Positions 1 through 9,002 of a stretch of DNA of 64,000 nucleotides are shown here, one piece after another. The stretch comes from Euryarchaeota archaeon UBA91 (GTDB taxonomy: Archaea > Thermoplasmatota > Poseidoniia > Poseidoniales > Poseidoniaceae): contig DAMU01000036.1 in the NCBI GenBank assembly GCA_002499705.1, positions 7,822 to 71,821 of the forward strand. Reading direction: 5' to 3'. The notes under the pieces are model-generated. The model saw only the letters and a program-made list of their open reading frames with translations, did not search any database and was not told the DNA's origin. The translations under genes and the position numbers were made by a program. How positions within the stretch are numbered: the first letter of the stretch is position 1; each line of letters begins with the position of its first letter.

Positions 1-1075
1 CCATCAGCATTGAAGCAGGATTTGCAGAAAGCATTGCCTGCATCGACATAGCCGACATTGGGTCAATGAGATTTGTTCCATTTCCGTTATTCGCATCGAT
101 GCACCACATGCTTCGACCATCGTTCCACATTAAGCGACCTGCGGCCTCATAGGTCGAACCGTTGTATCCTTCAGTGATAGCATTGGAGGCATCCTCGTCA
201 GTTGGAAGAATACAAATCTCATTGCCGTTTGGTCCCGAAAGTGTCCATTGACCATTTGTAATCAGAACCTTTCCTGCCATAGACACTAAACTTCCAGACT
301 CATAACTCCACGTCGATTCTCCAGCCCATTCAAGCATCTTGACTTGAGGTGAATGGCTTCGGTCGAGAAGAATTGTTGGTCCCTGAGTCATCAGCGCCCA
401 TCTCAAGCTTGTTTCTTGGTAAGCAATCATGCCTGTCACTTCAATTTTGGAATCCGCTTCAATCCAAACACGGGGAGATGATTGAATGAGAAGTTGCATT
501 TGGTGGGCTTCGTCGCTAATATATGCGCTTGTAAAGGTCGCATCTGGATTGACAGATTCGCTGATGAAACCGTTTACTGTTACAATTTCTCCAACATAAT
601 CTTCTGGAGCAACAGCGAGGTCCGTAATCGATACTCGCTGAAGCACTGGCAGATCTTCTGGTTCCCAATACAACGCACCTGAACCCGTAGCTTGCATGTA
701 AAAGCGGCCATTCCAATCAACAACATCACCCATGACGGTAACATTCGTTCCAATCGGAGGAATTTCACCGGTTGAATACCAGCGCACTTGAATGACGCCA
801 GTGTCGTCTTCGATTACCAAATCGACACGGTCTTCTCCGTTTCCGTAACGGTCTTCAATCCAAGAGATGACTTCTCCTTCAACCAATACGACTTCATTTT
901 TGTACTGAATCAAATCTTCAACCTCAACAATCTGTGGCTCACGAACCATAGCATACCAGTTTAATGTGGCAACCAAGAATACCGAGAGAGCGAACATGAC
1001 CCATAATTTCTGGCCTCGAGTCGCTGGATTGTCATCCGTTATTTTTAGCATAATGTCCTTGAGAGCATCCGCCAT
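1..1075 (-). CDS. Membrane-anchored OB-fold-like protein (3' end beyond the left edge)
   Basis: I read this reading frame directly on the minus strand. It is open from an ATG at 1075 to the edge of the window, about 358 codons, so the C-terminus is missing. It begins with a short charged segment (MADALKDIM) and one membrane helix at about residues 25-42. Behind the helix come at least two beta-rich modules that look like OB folds of the tRNA_anti/nucleic-acid-binding kind; segments such as VLVEGEVISW, VDLVIEDDTG and GTNVTVMGDVVDW show the strand pattern. A third similar stretch (VSMAGKVLITNGQW) follows. The predicted topology puts the OB modules outside the cell, so nucleic-acid binding is not implied; extracellular OB-fold proteins can bind other ligands. 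It is divergent from the HD-domain gene, with about 120 bp of shared upstream DNA. The fold is inferred from pattern only. Confidence 0.75.
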   Translation of the reverse strand, partial: MADALKDIMLKITDDNPATRGQKLWVMFALSVFLVATLNWYAMVREPQIVEVEDLIQYKNEVVLVEGEVISWIEDRYGNGEDRVDLVIEDDTGVIQVRWYSTGEIPPIGTNVTVMGDVVDWNGRFYMQATGSGALYWEPEDLPVLQRVSITDLAVAPEDYVGEIVTVNGFISESVNPDATFTSAYISDEAHQMQLLIQSSPRVWIEADSKIEVTGMIAYQETSLRWALMTQGPTILLDRSHSPQVKMLEWAGESTWSYESGSLVSMAGKVLITNGQWTLSGPNGNEICILPTDEDASNAITEGYNGSTYEAAGRLMWNDGRSMWCIDANNGNGTNLIDPMSAMSMQAMLSANPASMLM

Positions 1076-1199
1076 AGTTGCTTCACTTAACCCCCGTGCT
1101 TAGGCATTGCCATCCATCATTCCGTTGTTGAGATGGAAATTTCCAGAGATTCTGGGCGTGCGGGGCCTTTTTAACGGAAAAGTAGACCGCTTGATGGGG

Positions 1200-2501
1200 A
1201 TGGCCATGCGTGACCGTGTGATTCGCGATGAGATTCACAAGGACATCTTTGTCCCTGCCAACCATGCTAAGATTATCGATACGCGTGAATTTCAACGCCT
1301 TCGGTCCATTCAACAACTTTCTACTTGTGAGTATGTATTTCCAGCGGCAAATCATAACCGCTTTTCCCATTCACTTGGAGCCTATCATTTGGCTGGCACC
1401 TTGGTTTCCTCGCTCAATGAGGTTCAACCCGGCCTTGTCTCTGATGGGGATTGTGAATTGATACAGTTGGCGGCTTTACTCCATGACGTGGGCCACCCGC
1501 CGTTTTCACACCTGCTTGAAACTCCAGAAGTGTTTGCCACCTACCATTCGCACGAACATTGGGGGCGATTGTTATTGGAATCTGAAGATACGGAAGTTGG
1601 AAAAGCCCTTTTGGAAGTCCTCGGCTTGAACCGTCGAGACCGATTGTTCGCACTCCTCGATGGCCAAACAGAGCACGATGGCGTCACAATTCCACCTTTC
1701 ATGAAAGAGATTGTAGCCAGCCAATTAGACGTAGACCGCATGGACTACATGGTTCGGGACCAAGCCAACACAGGTGCTCAAATTGGTGGATTTGATATTG
1801 CTCGAGTCATCCGTGCCCTACGAGTGAACAAAGACGGTCACTTCATCGTCAAATCTTGGGGTCTACCTGCCATTGAAGCCTACCTCGTTACACGGTATCA
1901 CATGTATCACCAAGTCTATTTCCACAAGGTCAACATGCTGACTCAAAATTACCTCGTCAGGATGCTTGTTCGTGCCCGAACTCTCGCTCAGGATGGGCTC
2001 CTCGAACTTTCTAAACCGCTTCAAAATATGTTGTTGAACACCTCTCTTGATCCGAAAGGGTATGCTTCACTGAACGATGCACACATACGAGTTGCTCTAC
2101 CAGAGTGGGCAGAACATGAGGACACAGTTTTGTCACACTATGCAATGCGTTTACTCTCTCGAAGAGACTTCCACAAATCGTTGAGAATCGAAGGTTTAAC
2201 CACTGAAATGGTGGATGTTGTTTTGCCAAGACTAGAACCTCTTGTTCAAGCGGCCGGTTACAATCCGACTATCGACATCATCACAGCACGAATTTCAAAG
2301 CGTGGTTACATGCCATATGAGCAGGGGATTTTGATCGAAGATGGCCGAGACGCAGCAGACCATTCACCACTTGTTCGTTCACTTACTCAACCGAATGAAC
2401 GTGCATTGATATTCGTACCCGATGCAATCCGAGATGAACTTGAGACCAGTGTTCGCGAATGGGTTAAACCATCTCAGTCCTCCCTTGCACAGTTTGAATG
2501 A
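1200..2501 (+). CDS. HD-domain phosphohydrolase (SAMHD1/dGTPase-like)
   Basis: This is a 433-residue soluble metal-dependent phosphohydrolase of the HD superfamily, the group that includes SAMHD1 and dGTPases. The metal-binding set is intact when numbered from the chosen start: H57 in NRFSHSLG, H95-D96 in LLHDVGHPPFSH, and D179 in LDVDRMDYMVRD. The opening MRDRVIRDEI and the DTREFQRLRSIQQL segment are typical of the family. The frame is open back to 1107, but homologues begin close to the RDxxH segment, so I chose ATG 1200; 1194 and 1206 are equally possible and there is no strong ribosome binding site. The substrate cannot be read from sequence: dNTP triphosphohydrolase activity is the family expectation, not shown here. 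It could also act on other nucleotides. Confidence 0.85.
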   Translation: MAMRDRVIRDEIHKDIFVPANHAKIIDTREFQRLRSIQQLSTCEYVFPAANHNRFSHSLGAYHLAGTLVSSLNEVQPGLVSDGDCELIQLAALLHDVGHPPFSHLLETPEVFATYHSHEHWGRLLLESEDTEVGKALLEVLGLNRRDRLFALLDGQTEHDGVTIPPFMKEIVASQLDVDRMDYMVRDQANTGAQIGGFDIARVIRALRVNKDGHFIVKSWGLPAIEAYLVTRYHMYHQVYFHKVNMLTQNYLVRMLVRARTLAQDGLLELSKPLQNMLLNTSLDPKGYASLNDAHIRVALPEWAEHEDTVLSHYAMRLLSRRDFHKSLRIEGLTTEMVDVVLPRLEPLVQAAGYNPTIDIITARISKRGYMPYEQGILIEDGRDAADHSPLVRSLTQPNERALIFVPDAIRDELETSVREWVKPSQSSLAQFE

Positions 2502-2544
2502 TGCAGGGGTAAGTTCATGTCTTGCGCCTATTCCCTTGTCGCAG

Positions 2545-2618
2545 GGGCCCGTAGCTTAGTTGGTTAGAGCACCCGGCTCATAACCGGGGGGTCAAGGGTT
2601 CAAGTCCCTTCGGGCCCA
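2545..2618 (+). tRNA. tRNA with CAU anticodon (elongator Met or Ile2)
   Basis: A complete cloverleaf can be drawn by hand. The 7-bp acceptor stem pairs GGGCCCG (2545-2551) with CGGGCCC (2611-2617), followed by discriminator A2618. The anticodon stem is CCCGG/CCGGG around the loop CTCATAA, with anticodon CAT at 2579-2581. The T arm is AAGGG-TTCAAGT-CCCTT. CCA is not encoded (ACT follows). The three stacked G:C pairs of initiator tRNA are not all present (position 29 is C), so this is not an initiator. A CAU anticodon can belong either to elongator Met or to the Ile tRNA whose C34 is modified to agmatidine in archaea. The GGGCCC acceptor stem is compatible with the latter, so identity is left open. 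Confidence 0.93.
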
Positions 2619-2639
2619 CTTTTGACGAGGGGCCCACGT

Positions 2640-2650
2640 AGGCGTTTTTT
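2640..2650 (+). terminator. T-tract after the tRNA
   Basis: Six consecutive T at 2645-2650 lie 27 bases past the end of the tRNA. Archaeal RNA polymerase can terminate at T-runs without a hairpin, so this is a plausible terminator for the tRNA transcript. It also precedes the next protein gene by 66 bp. The call rests only on the T-run and its position. Confidence 0.35.
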
Positions 2651-2716
2651 AGAACCACTATTGCGCAACGGTTATGAGGGTCTCATTACTGGGGTAGACT
2701 ACTAGGTGGAACCTAT

Positions 2717-3646
2717 ATGATGAAGCGCGCTCTGTTCTTACTTACTCTTTACGTCTGCTCGGTCATGTTGGTTGCTGTTCCAGCATCTGCTCAGGCTCCT
2801 ACTGCAGCTATCTCTCTCTCGTGTGCTCCAATTTCGATTAACATTGAAGTTAAGCCTGGTTCGACATACAACGGTTTTACCACCTGCACAGCAAATAACC
2901 CTACAGCATACCAAGAAAAAATCAGCATTTTGGTTACCAGTGATGGATTAGCAACTGCTGCTCCTGGTGACATGTATATTGGTGGGAATCAAGAAGTAGA
3001 CTTCCAGATCTCCGTTCGAGCAACGCCTTACATGGTCATGCAAAGTCGAACCCTTTCGGTTTCTGCAACAGTTCAAGAAATCAATTCGCTTCCTCCGGTG
3101 AATACCGCTTCTTCACAGAACAACATGATTGTGAACATCATGCAATACTCATTGGTTCAGGTTGAAGCTGTCGAACCATTCGTTCAATTGATGCCAAAGA
3201 AGGACAAGAACTTCGAGTTCAAAGTCTACAACCTTGGAAATCAGATTGACTTCATGAAAGTCGGTATTACCGAAACCAGTCGCGAAAACCTCGAAGAGGC
3301 TGGTTTCACAATCAACCTACCTGCTGTCAAGGTGCAAATCGATGCAATCCCAACTGCAACCAAGGTCCGTGTTATGGCCCGAACGCCTAAGACTCAAGGA
3401 TGGAGCGATGCTTACCACGTTCTCGACTTCTTCGCAGAATCCGAGTTCGCATGTAACAACGGTGGATGTATTCGAGAATCTCAGATGATTACAGTTTATG
3501 TTCGTGGTGTTTACCTGCCTGGTTTCGAAGTTGTTCCTGCCATCTCAATGATTGCACTTGCAGCAGCAGCCGCAGGTCGTCGATTCTCAGAAGATCGAGA
3601 AGAAGAAGAAGACGTTGTCTGGTATGATTCAGCTCCCGGGCTGTAA
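2717..3646 (+). CDS. Secreted protein with PGF-CTERM-like C-terminal anchor
   Basis: This is a 309-residue exported protein of unknown function. A Sec signal peptide covers residues 1-25 (hydrophobic core then ASAQA). The body is beta-rich and carries Cys pairs (SLSCAP, FTTCTANNP, ACNNGGC). Near the C-terminus, LPGFEVVPAISMIALAAAAAGRR has the layout of a PGF-CTERM sorting signal: a PGF motif, a hydrophobic helix, then basic residues. Archaeosortase substrates with this signal are normally cut and attached to lipid. Here, unusually, about 20 acidic residues follow the RR (EDREEEEDVVW), so it may instead be a plain membrane anchor with a cytoplasmic tail. The start is set by GGTGG at 2705-2709, seven bases before the ATG. 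The next gene is 100 bp downstream on the same strand. Confidence 0.75.
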   Translation: MMKRALFLLTLYVCSVMLVAVPASAQAPTAAISLSCAPISINIEVKPGSTYNGFTTCTANNPTAYQEKISILVTSDGLATAAPGDMYIGGNQEVDFQISVRATPYMVMQSRTLSVSATVQEINSLPPVNTASSQNNMIVNIMQYSLVQVEAVEPFVQLMPKKDKNFEFKVYNLGNQIDFMKVGITETSRENLEEAGFTINLPAVKVQIDAIPTATKVRVMARTPKTQGWSDAYHVLDFFAESEFACNNGGCIRESQMITVYVRGVYLPGFEVVPAISMIALAAAAAGRRFSEDREEEEDVVWYDSAPGL

Positions 3647-3746
3647 CGGCACTTGTAACTGCCCTCGCGAACAGTGCTTTCGTTGACTCATTCAAGGGTC
3701 GCCTTGATAATCCCCTTCGCTAAACGGTGTATTAGCAGGGATTACT

Positions 3747-4997
3747 ATGGGTGGATTACTTGACAAGGCCAACGCGACCAAAACAGAGACTGTTGATGAA
3801 GTAGAAGTGACTGTAAAGGTCAAGACAAAGCCCGCATCTGCGGATGTTAAGTCCAGTTCAAAGCCTTCCTCCTCCAGTTCTTCAGCACCAAAGCAAAACC
3901 CAGAATTGGCGATGAAACTCAACATTGCTGGTTGGGTTGCAATTGTCGTTGGAGGAATCCTCGCCTTACAAGGCGGTGGAATGGGCATACTTGTCGTCAT
4001 GGGCGTGTTGCTCGTAGGTATCGGTCTGATTGTTCAATCTGAGCGACTTGCCGAGGGTGACATGAATGTGGTCAAACTCGGGCTCTCCATTTTTGTGGCA
4101 GTCATTGTTGCTGCAGGACCCTATGCAGCATTGGTTCTGGTCCCTGCAGATTCATCGATGGCTCTGACTGAAATCGCTATCAATGAAGATGCTGATGAGA
4201 TTACATTCTACGTCCGAGGTTCATTTGATTCTGCAACGGCAACAATTAGCCTGGATGGCGAAACTGTTTGGTCTGACACCTTGACGCTCTCAAATGACCG
4301 GGCGAAATTCAAGGCACCTCTCAGCGCCTTCTTTGACGGTAATTCTCAAGATTATCGGTTGGCATCGATGAACTCTTATCTCATTGAAGTCGCCTCAAAT
4401 GATGACCAAACTGCATCTTCAGAGATCACTCCATCGTTGATGAACCGTGAAATATTGAATTCAGGTGCTCGAATTTCCGAGGTATTGAAGACTGAGACCT
4501 CTGGAACAACGACCACAACGTCGGTAGATGGACTGATTGTTGAATCGATTATGGGTATGTTTGCTCCTGGTGAAGGTCCCCAGGATAACGGAGAACACTC
4601 CATGACCAATCTCGGTCTAACTCCAGTATCGTCCGACTACACAATGCAGTTGAGAATCAAGAAGAGTGGTTCAACTGAATACAGTTCCCCAATCATCACT
4701 GTCGACGGTCTTGACGCAACATGGACCAGTGCAGTAAGTGGTTCCAAGAGTGGTAAGACGAATGGATGGTTAGGACTTCCAGGGACTGCCACAGACTCAC
4801 TGAATACCGAATACATTCAGAAAGACTCGTTTTATGACGGTGCAGGATGTTACACTTTTGAAATTGTCATCACCAATGACTTCTATGCTGGAATGACGGA
4901 CTCCGGTTCTTCTGCTACGGGGATTATGGTGAGCAGCAATTCATGGGAACTTGACTTCAATGCAAACAGTGACCAAAGAACAATGGAAGTCTGCTGA
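3747..4997 (+). CDS. Membrane protein with cytoplasmic Ser/Lys-rich head and extracellular domain
   Basis: I do not recognise this 416-residue protein. Residues 1-55 are hydrophilic, with a Ser/Pro/Lys-rich stretch (KPSSSSSSAPK). Two close hydrophobic helices at about residues 58-97 (WVAIVVGGILAL and ILVVMGVLLVGIGLIV) and a third at about 110-133 follow. The remaining 280 residues are beta-rich and Ser/Thr-rich with few charges, as in an exported domain; two Cys near the C-terminus (GAGCYTFEI and the terminal MEVC) could form a disulphide. It lies 100 bp after another envelope protein gene on the same strand, which suggests, but does not prove, co-expression. The downstream neighbour converges from the other strand 66 bp away. 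Confidence 0.65.
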   Translation: MGGLLDKANATKTETVDEVEVTVKVKTKPASADVKSSSKPSSSSSSAPKQNPELAMKLNIAGWVAIVVGGILALQGGGMGILVVMGVLLVGIGLIVQSERLAEGDMNVVKLGLSIFVAVIVAAGPYAALVLVPADSSMALTEIAINEDADEITFYVRGSFDSATATISLDGETVWSDTLTLSNDRAKFKAPLSAFFDGNSQDYRLASMNSYLIEVASNDDQTASSEITPSLMNREILNSGARISEVLKTETSGTTTTTSVDGLIVESIMGMFAPGEGPQDNGEHSMTNLGLTPVSSDYTMQLRIKKSGSTEYSSPIITVDGLDATWTSAVSGSKSGKTNGWLGLPGTATDSLNTEYIQKDSFYDGAGCYTFEIVITNDFYAGMTDSGSSATGIMVSSNSWELDFNANSDQRTMEVC

Positions 4998-5063
4998 ACC
5001 TCGGAGTTGACATTTCGCAATCTGTTGCGAACTCTTGCTTAGTGTTCCCTTCGAGAGGAAATC

Positions 5064-6713
5064 TCATCCTTCAATTTCTTCAAAGACTTCTGGGACATCG
5101 CCATGATTTATCTTCTGTGCAGCTCTTCTTGCAAAGAGTGAAGTTCCAATCACAATGAGAACGACAAGAATCCCGTAGACGATAAGCGGTTGATCTTCGG
5201 TTTCTTCTCCAATATACCATCCGACTTCTTGGGAATTACCACCTTCTACGTTGGTGATGTCGCCAGCGATTGAACTCAGAATGTTCGGGATCAGTGTTCG
5301 ACAATTGAGGACTTGAGCACCATCACTGTTAGCCCACCACGAGACAGGTAATTCCTTTTCTTCACCGGGTGTCAAAGTGGTGGTAAGCGCAGTTGTTTCG
5401 GTGAGATTGTCACCGACATAACACCAAATGTTGACGGTTGCAGCAGCATCACCTGTATTTCGAACGCTTACCATAGCACCAATCCTTTTGTTGACCTCGG
5501 CAGTGGTATCTTCAGCATCTATTGAGACAACTTCAATGTACGGTAATGGGACATTAATTTCAGCAGTAGGTGTTTGTGGTGCTGGAACAGTCGTGGTAAA
5601 GTCTCCCCAACCGGAACTCAATGTGAGTGTAAGTTCGGCATTTTCTGAGTGATAGACTCCGTTTTGGTCGACCCATTCAACGATTCGCTGCCATTCACTA
5701 CCGCCGATGTCGACTACGCCGTTTGCATCGGTTATGTCGTCACGGACCGAACTTCCATAGCCGATTCCTGTTTGGTGGACCGTAATGTTAGCGGCATTTG
5801 TTTGAATTTGGCGTTGAGACAGTAATCGAATCCAACCATCAGTGTAGCCACCCGTACCTTGATTATTGGTGTAGATGATTTCTGCAAGGTCGTGAACAAC
5901 GATATCCTCATCGGTTCGACTTCCGAGAATGGCACTTGCATTTACTGTAATACTCGAACCGTCACTCACGTGGATAGGAGCACTTCCGATTATGGAACTG
6001 GATTGAATCTCACATATGTGCGCACAGGTCAAATCAGCGCCATAGATAGTAGCTCCATCAAGCAGTAAGGTTCCAAACACTTCGAGTTCAAACGAGGCAC
6101 TGTTCCATTTCAGGCTACCATTTGTTTGATTGATTTCATTTGCCAAAAGGAGAGGTGATTCGCCACTCCCAGAATGCAGTGCTTGAATGGACACAATCTG
6201 AATTTCAAAAGCGTAATAGACATAGAAATCTGCTAACAAATCGGTTCCGTTAAGGGATACATCGATGAAAATATGGTCACTACCTACAGCGTCAATTGTT
6301 TCTTCGCCTACAGTCATGTTAAACATGGCAGAATTTGGAATTGTTTGGTCAAAGTCAACTCTTAGTTGCCCAGATTCTGCTAAATCTCCAAAGTTCAAAT
6401 GAAGTTGAGTGTTGTTCATTATTGCAATTCCTGAATCTAACTCTTCGCCGATAAGAGAACCTGATAGGGTGAGTGTGGAGTTTTCCTGCACGGTAATAGA
6501 ATTGCCTGTAGCAATTGTCACGTCACCGTTTATGGTTAACTCAGCGCCATTCTCAATGACGATATTTCCATTCATTGCGTGTGTCCCATTCCAAGTCTCG
6601 TCAGCACTGATGAGAACAGTCGAACCCTCGGTGGGCGGTGAAGCATGAACACCTGCAATTGCGCTCAAGGATGTAAAAAGGAGGAGAAGTGTGAAGCAGA
6701 CAGCGGTTCGCAT
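5064..6713 (-). CDS. Secreted, membrane-anchored beta-repeat protein with CARDB-like domain
   Basis: A 549-residue exported protein. Starting at ATG 6713 gives a clean signal peptide (MRTAVCFTLLLLF...AGVHA). The frame runs further upstream, but that extension overlaps carS and spoils the signal peptide. After the signal come repeated short beta segments (INGDVTIATGN, LTLSGSL) that resemble a right-handed beta-helix or filamentous passenger. A later segment (VVSIDAEDTTAEV ... VSVRNTGDAAATVNI) resembles a CARDB/archaeal adhesion module, with two Cys. One membrane helix near residues 510-528 and a short acidic cytoplasmic tail end the protein. Its N-terminal module resembles that of the 1,462-residue protein at 20078-24466 (shared ETWxGT pattern). 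It follows carS by 41 bp on the same strand, so the two may share a transcript. Substrate or partner is unknown. Confidence 0.75.
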   Translation of the reverse strand: MRTAVCFTLLLLFTSLSAIAGVHASPPTEGSTVLISADETWNGTHAMNGNIVIENGAELTINGDVTIATGNSITVQENSTLTLSGSLIGEELDSGIAIMNNTQLHLNFGDLAESGQLRVDFDQTIPNSAMFNMTVGEETIDAVGSDHIFIDVSLNGTDLLADFYVYYAFEIQIVSIQALHSGSGESPLLLANEINQTNGSLKWNSASFELEVFGTLLLDGATIYGADLTCAHICEIQSSSIIGSAPIHVSDGSSITVNASAILGSRTDEDIVVHDLAEIIYTNNQGTGGYTDGWIRLLSQRQIQTNAANITVHQTGIGYGSSVRDDITDANGVVDIGGSEWQRIVEWVDQNGVYHSENAELTLTLSSGWGDFTTTVPAPQTPTAEINVPLPYIEVVSIDAEDTTAEVNKRIGAMVSVRNTGDAAATVNIWCYVGDNLTETTALTTTLTPGEEKELPVSWWANSDGAQVLNCRTLIPNILSSIAGDITNVEGGNSQEVGWYIGEETEDQPLIVYGILVVLIVIGTSLFARRAAQKINHGDVPEVFEEIEG

Positions 6714-6754
6714 GTGTGTGCGTAGTAATCCCACATTATAGGCTTCTCTCCGTT

Positions 6755-7408
6755 TCAGTAGGGGACGTCTTTCCAACCAATCTTGTAACCAAACACATTG
6801 AATGAACGGTGTAATACAGGAGTAAAGAGGACCAATGCCAGCATTGGCAATCTCAATTCAGGATCTGCGAGAATCGATGTTCCGAGGAAAAGTTGACCTG
6901 CTAAAAATACCATTATGGCGAAAGGTAGGGTGTCCAATAGTGGCGCTTTTGAAGAGATATCCCCTTCTCGCCTGAGTCCTCTTCGTCGCTTGACAAAAGA
7001 GCCACTGCTGTCACCTACAAGGCAAAAGAATCCAAGGAAACTTCCGAGGATGAACGCGGTGAGCATTTCACCTCCTACAGAGAACCAAGCACCTTCTGCT
7101 CCTTGCAGCGGGTGAGTGAAGATTCCATTTTCCCCTACAGCGACATCCGCACCCGGTATGTCTCCAAGAGAAGCTACGATTAACATGCTGAGTAATCCTG
7201 AGGTCAGTGAACCTCCGATAAGTCCATTCCATGTTTTTCCATCACCAAGGATGCGTTTTCCGTCGCTGAGCGTCCTGCCGCCATCGATTGGCCACGGCCC
7301 ATATCCCGTTTTTGGCAACCACTTACCCCACATCATGGCAAATGTATTTGCTAAAAATCCTGGTAAGTAGAGCCAAAGTGTGAGCAAACAGAGTCCGAGA
7401 AAATTCAT
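6755..7408 (-). CDS. carS: CDP-archaeol synthase
   Basis: This 217-residue integral membrane enzyme transfers CMP from CTP to 2,3-di-O-geranylgeranylglyceryl phosphate, making CDP-archaeol, the branch-point precursor of archaeal phospholipids. It is related to bacterial CdsA. Recognisable CarS features are PIDGGRTLSDGKRILGDGKTW near the N-terminus, the loop GDSSGSFVKRRRGLRR and the following LLDTLPF; the rest is about five membrane helices. I chose ATG 7408 rather than the upstream in-frame TTG because GGTGAT sits just before it as a ribosome binding site. It is divergent from purD across about 140 bp and is followed on the same strand by a secreted protein. Length matches the family. Confidence 0.92.
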   Translation of the reverse strand: MNFLGLCLLTLWLYLPGFLANTFAMMWGKWLPKTGYGPWPIDGGRTLSDGKRILGDGKTWNGLIGGSLTSGLLSMLIVASLGDIPGADVAVGENGIFTHPLQGAEGAWFSVGGEMLTAFILGSFLGFFCLVGDSSGSFVKRRRGLRREGDISSKAPLLDTLPFAIMVFLAGQLFLGTSILADPELRLPMLALVLFTPVLHRSFNVFGYKIGWKDVPY

Positions 7409-7549
7409 TTCAATCACCAAAGGCTAGCACCTTTGCTTGATGTCGAGAGGGACGGTCTTTGAAACATCCCCTTTGAAACGATGTAAGAGTGCAAACTGTC
7501 TGAATGCAGACGCGATGGGATTATGTGATGGCGTCATCCCAAGCAAACT

Positions 7550-8824
7550 ATGGCAGGGAAGGTGGTACTCGTCGTCGGCGGAGGAGGGCGTGAACACGCA
7601 CTTTGCATGGAGTTAGAACGTTCTCCACATGTTGCTGAATTGCACTGTTCTCCGGGCAATGCTGGAACATCACGTCTAGCGACGAATCATTCCATCTCTG
7701 CTACAGATATTGACGGGCTGCTGCATCTTGCCAAAACTCTTGATGCAGATTTGGTTGTTGCTGGACCTGAAGCCCCCTTGTGCGCATCACTTGCAGACCG
7801 ATTGGAACAGGTTGGAATCCCATGCTTTGGGCCCGTAGCAAAACTTGCAAATCTTGAGGGTTCGAAGTTACACGCAAAACAAGTCATGCGTGCTGCAAAT
7901 GTACCTACTGCTGCATTCCATGTTCTTTCAAACACCAGCGATATTGATGCTGCACTGGATGACTTTTCAGGTAATCCTTGGGTCGTCAAGCGAGATGTTT
8001 TGGCAGGTGGTAAGGGGGTTGTCGTTACTCAAAACAGAGAAGAGGCTCTCGAATTTATTCTAAGTTCCATCGAAAGTGATGGACAGGTTTTGCTTGAAGA
8101 TTTCTTACCTGGAGAAGAAGCCAGTATGCTGGTCATCATGGATGGTTCCGGCTATGTTTGCCTCCCTGCAAGTCAAGATCACAAGCGTGCTTATGATGGC
8201 GATGAAGGGCCAAATACTGGTGGAATGGGCGCTTATTGTCCCGCTCCAGTGGTTACAGATGCAATTCGACAAACAACGATTGAGACGATCATTGAACCGA
8301 TGCATCGGTATTTACTCGCAGGTGGAACTCCGTATCGCGGAGTCCTCTATGTAGGCCTAATGATCCCCGAATCTGGAGAGCCGAACGTTGTTGAATTTAA
8401 CGTTCGTTTTGGTGATCCAGAGTGCCAAATTACCTTGCCTTTGTTGAAAACCGATGTCTTTGAAGTGCTTGAGGCTGCGGCCTTGGATCGCTTGTCGCAA
8501 TTGAATGTAGAATTTCATAACCTCTATGCGACAACCGTTGTTTTGGCAGCAGAGGGTTATCCAAAATCTCCAGTAAAAGGTCGTTTGATTCATGGGGCTG
8601 AGCATAAGATTCTGCAATCTGGCGGTGCTACTGCTTGGGTCAACCATGCAGGCACCAGTTTCGATGACCGCGGCCAACTGATTTCGACCGGTGGAAGAGT
8701 TCTCTCGTGCAGTGCATCTGCACCAACCCTCGAGGCTTCGGTGAAGTTAGCATATGAACTGATTGAATCGATTGAATTAGAAGGCTCGCATTACCGAAGT
8801 GACATCGCATTTCGTGCACTTTAG
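7550..8824 (+). CDS. purD: Phosphoribosylamine-glycine ligase (GARS)
   Basis: A 424-residue ATP-grasp enzyme that joins glycine to 5-phosphoribosylamine to form GAR, the second step of purine synthesis. The N-terminal domain opens with VLVVGGGGREHALCMEL and has GNAGTSRLATN. The ATP-grasp core contains WVVKRDVLAGGKGVVVT and the metal-binding FNVRFGDPECQ. The C-terminal domain ends normally, so the gene is full length. The GARS protein stands alone, not fused to AIRS or GART as in eukaryotes. It is the only purine gene in the window, so it is not in a pur operon here. It is cytoplasmic. Confidence 0.97.
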   Translation: MAGKVVLVVGGGGREHALCMELERSPHVAELHCSPGNAGTSRLATNHSISATDIDGLLHLAKTLDADLVVAGPEAPLCASLADRLEQVGIPCFGPVAKLANLEGSKLHAKQVMRAANVPTAAFHVLSNTSDIDAALDDFSGNPWVVKRDVLAGGKGVVVTQNREEALEFILSSIESDGQVLLEDFLPGEEASMLVIMDGSGYVCLPASQDHKRAYDGDEGPNTGGMGAYCPAPVVTDAIRQTTIETIIEPMHRYLLAGGTPYRGVLYVGLMIPESGEPNVVEFNVRFGDPECQITLPLLKTDVFEVLEAAALDRLSQLNVEFHNLYATTVVLAAEGYPKSPVKGRLIHGAEHKILQSGGATAWVNHAGTSFDDRGQLISTGGRVLSCSASAPTLEASVKLAYELIESIELEGSHYRSDIAFRAL

Positions 8825-8910
8825 GCAGCCGTTTTGACCCCGCAAAATAGCCCAAAAAGAGGGGTTGGAAAACGGGTGTGAAATGTGACACAGCGTTGCT
8901 TTCATATGTC

Positions 8911-8935
8911 GTTATATCAGCGGAGTCATTAAAAG
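8911..8935 (+). promoter_or_regulatory. Candidate promoter of the giant aglB
   Basis: The 178-bp gap after purD has two TATA-like elements, TTATATC near 8912-8918 and TTAAAAG near 8929-8935. Either could drive a short leader that includes the GAGGG ribosome binding site at 8991. This is judged by eye from composition and spacing only. Confidence 0.3.
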
Positions 8936-8990
8936 AGGCTCTCAAGTGGCGAAGACGCTTCAGCCTTGCTGCTGTCGCGTAAACACCTTT

Positions 8991-8995
8991 GAGGG
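8991..8995 (+). promoter_or_regulatory. Ribosome binding site that fixes the aglB start
   Basis: GAGGG seven bases before ATG 9003 supports that start. The in-frame GTG at 8946 would add 19 residues with three consecutive Cys and no ribosome binding site, and would push the charged MEQKTG start inside the protein. Confidence 0.6.
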
Positions 8996-9002
8996 AAAAA
9001 AA

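Noticed and set aside
2545..2618. Reading the tRNA as the initiator tRNA-Met
   Set aside because: The anticodon stem lacks the three consecutive G:C pairs of initiators (C at position 29).
8946..9002. Upstream in-frame GTG that would lengthen aglB by 19 residues
   Set aside because: The extension contains three consecutive Cys, has no ribosome binding site, and the ATG at 9003 has GAGGG seven bases before it.
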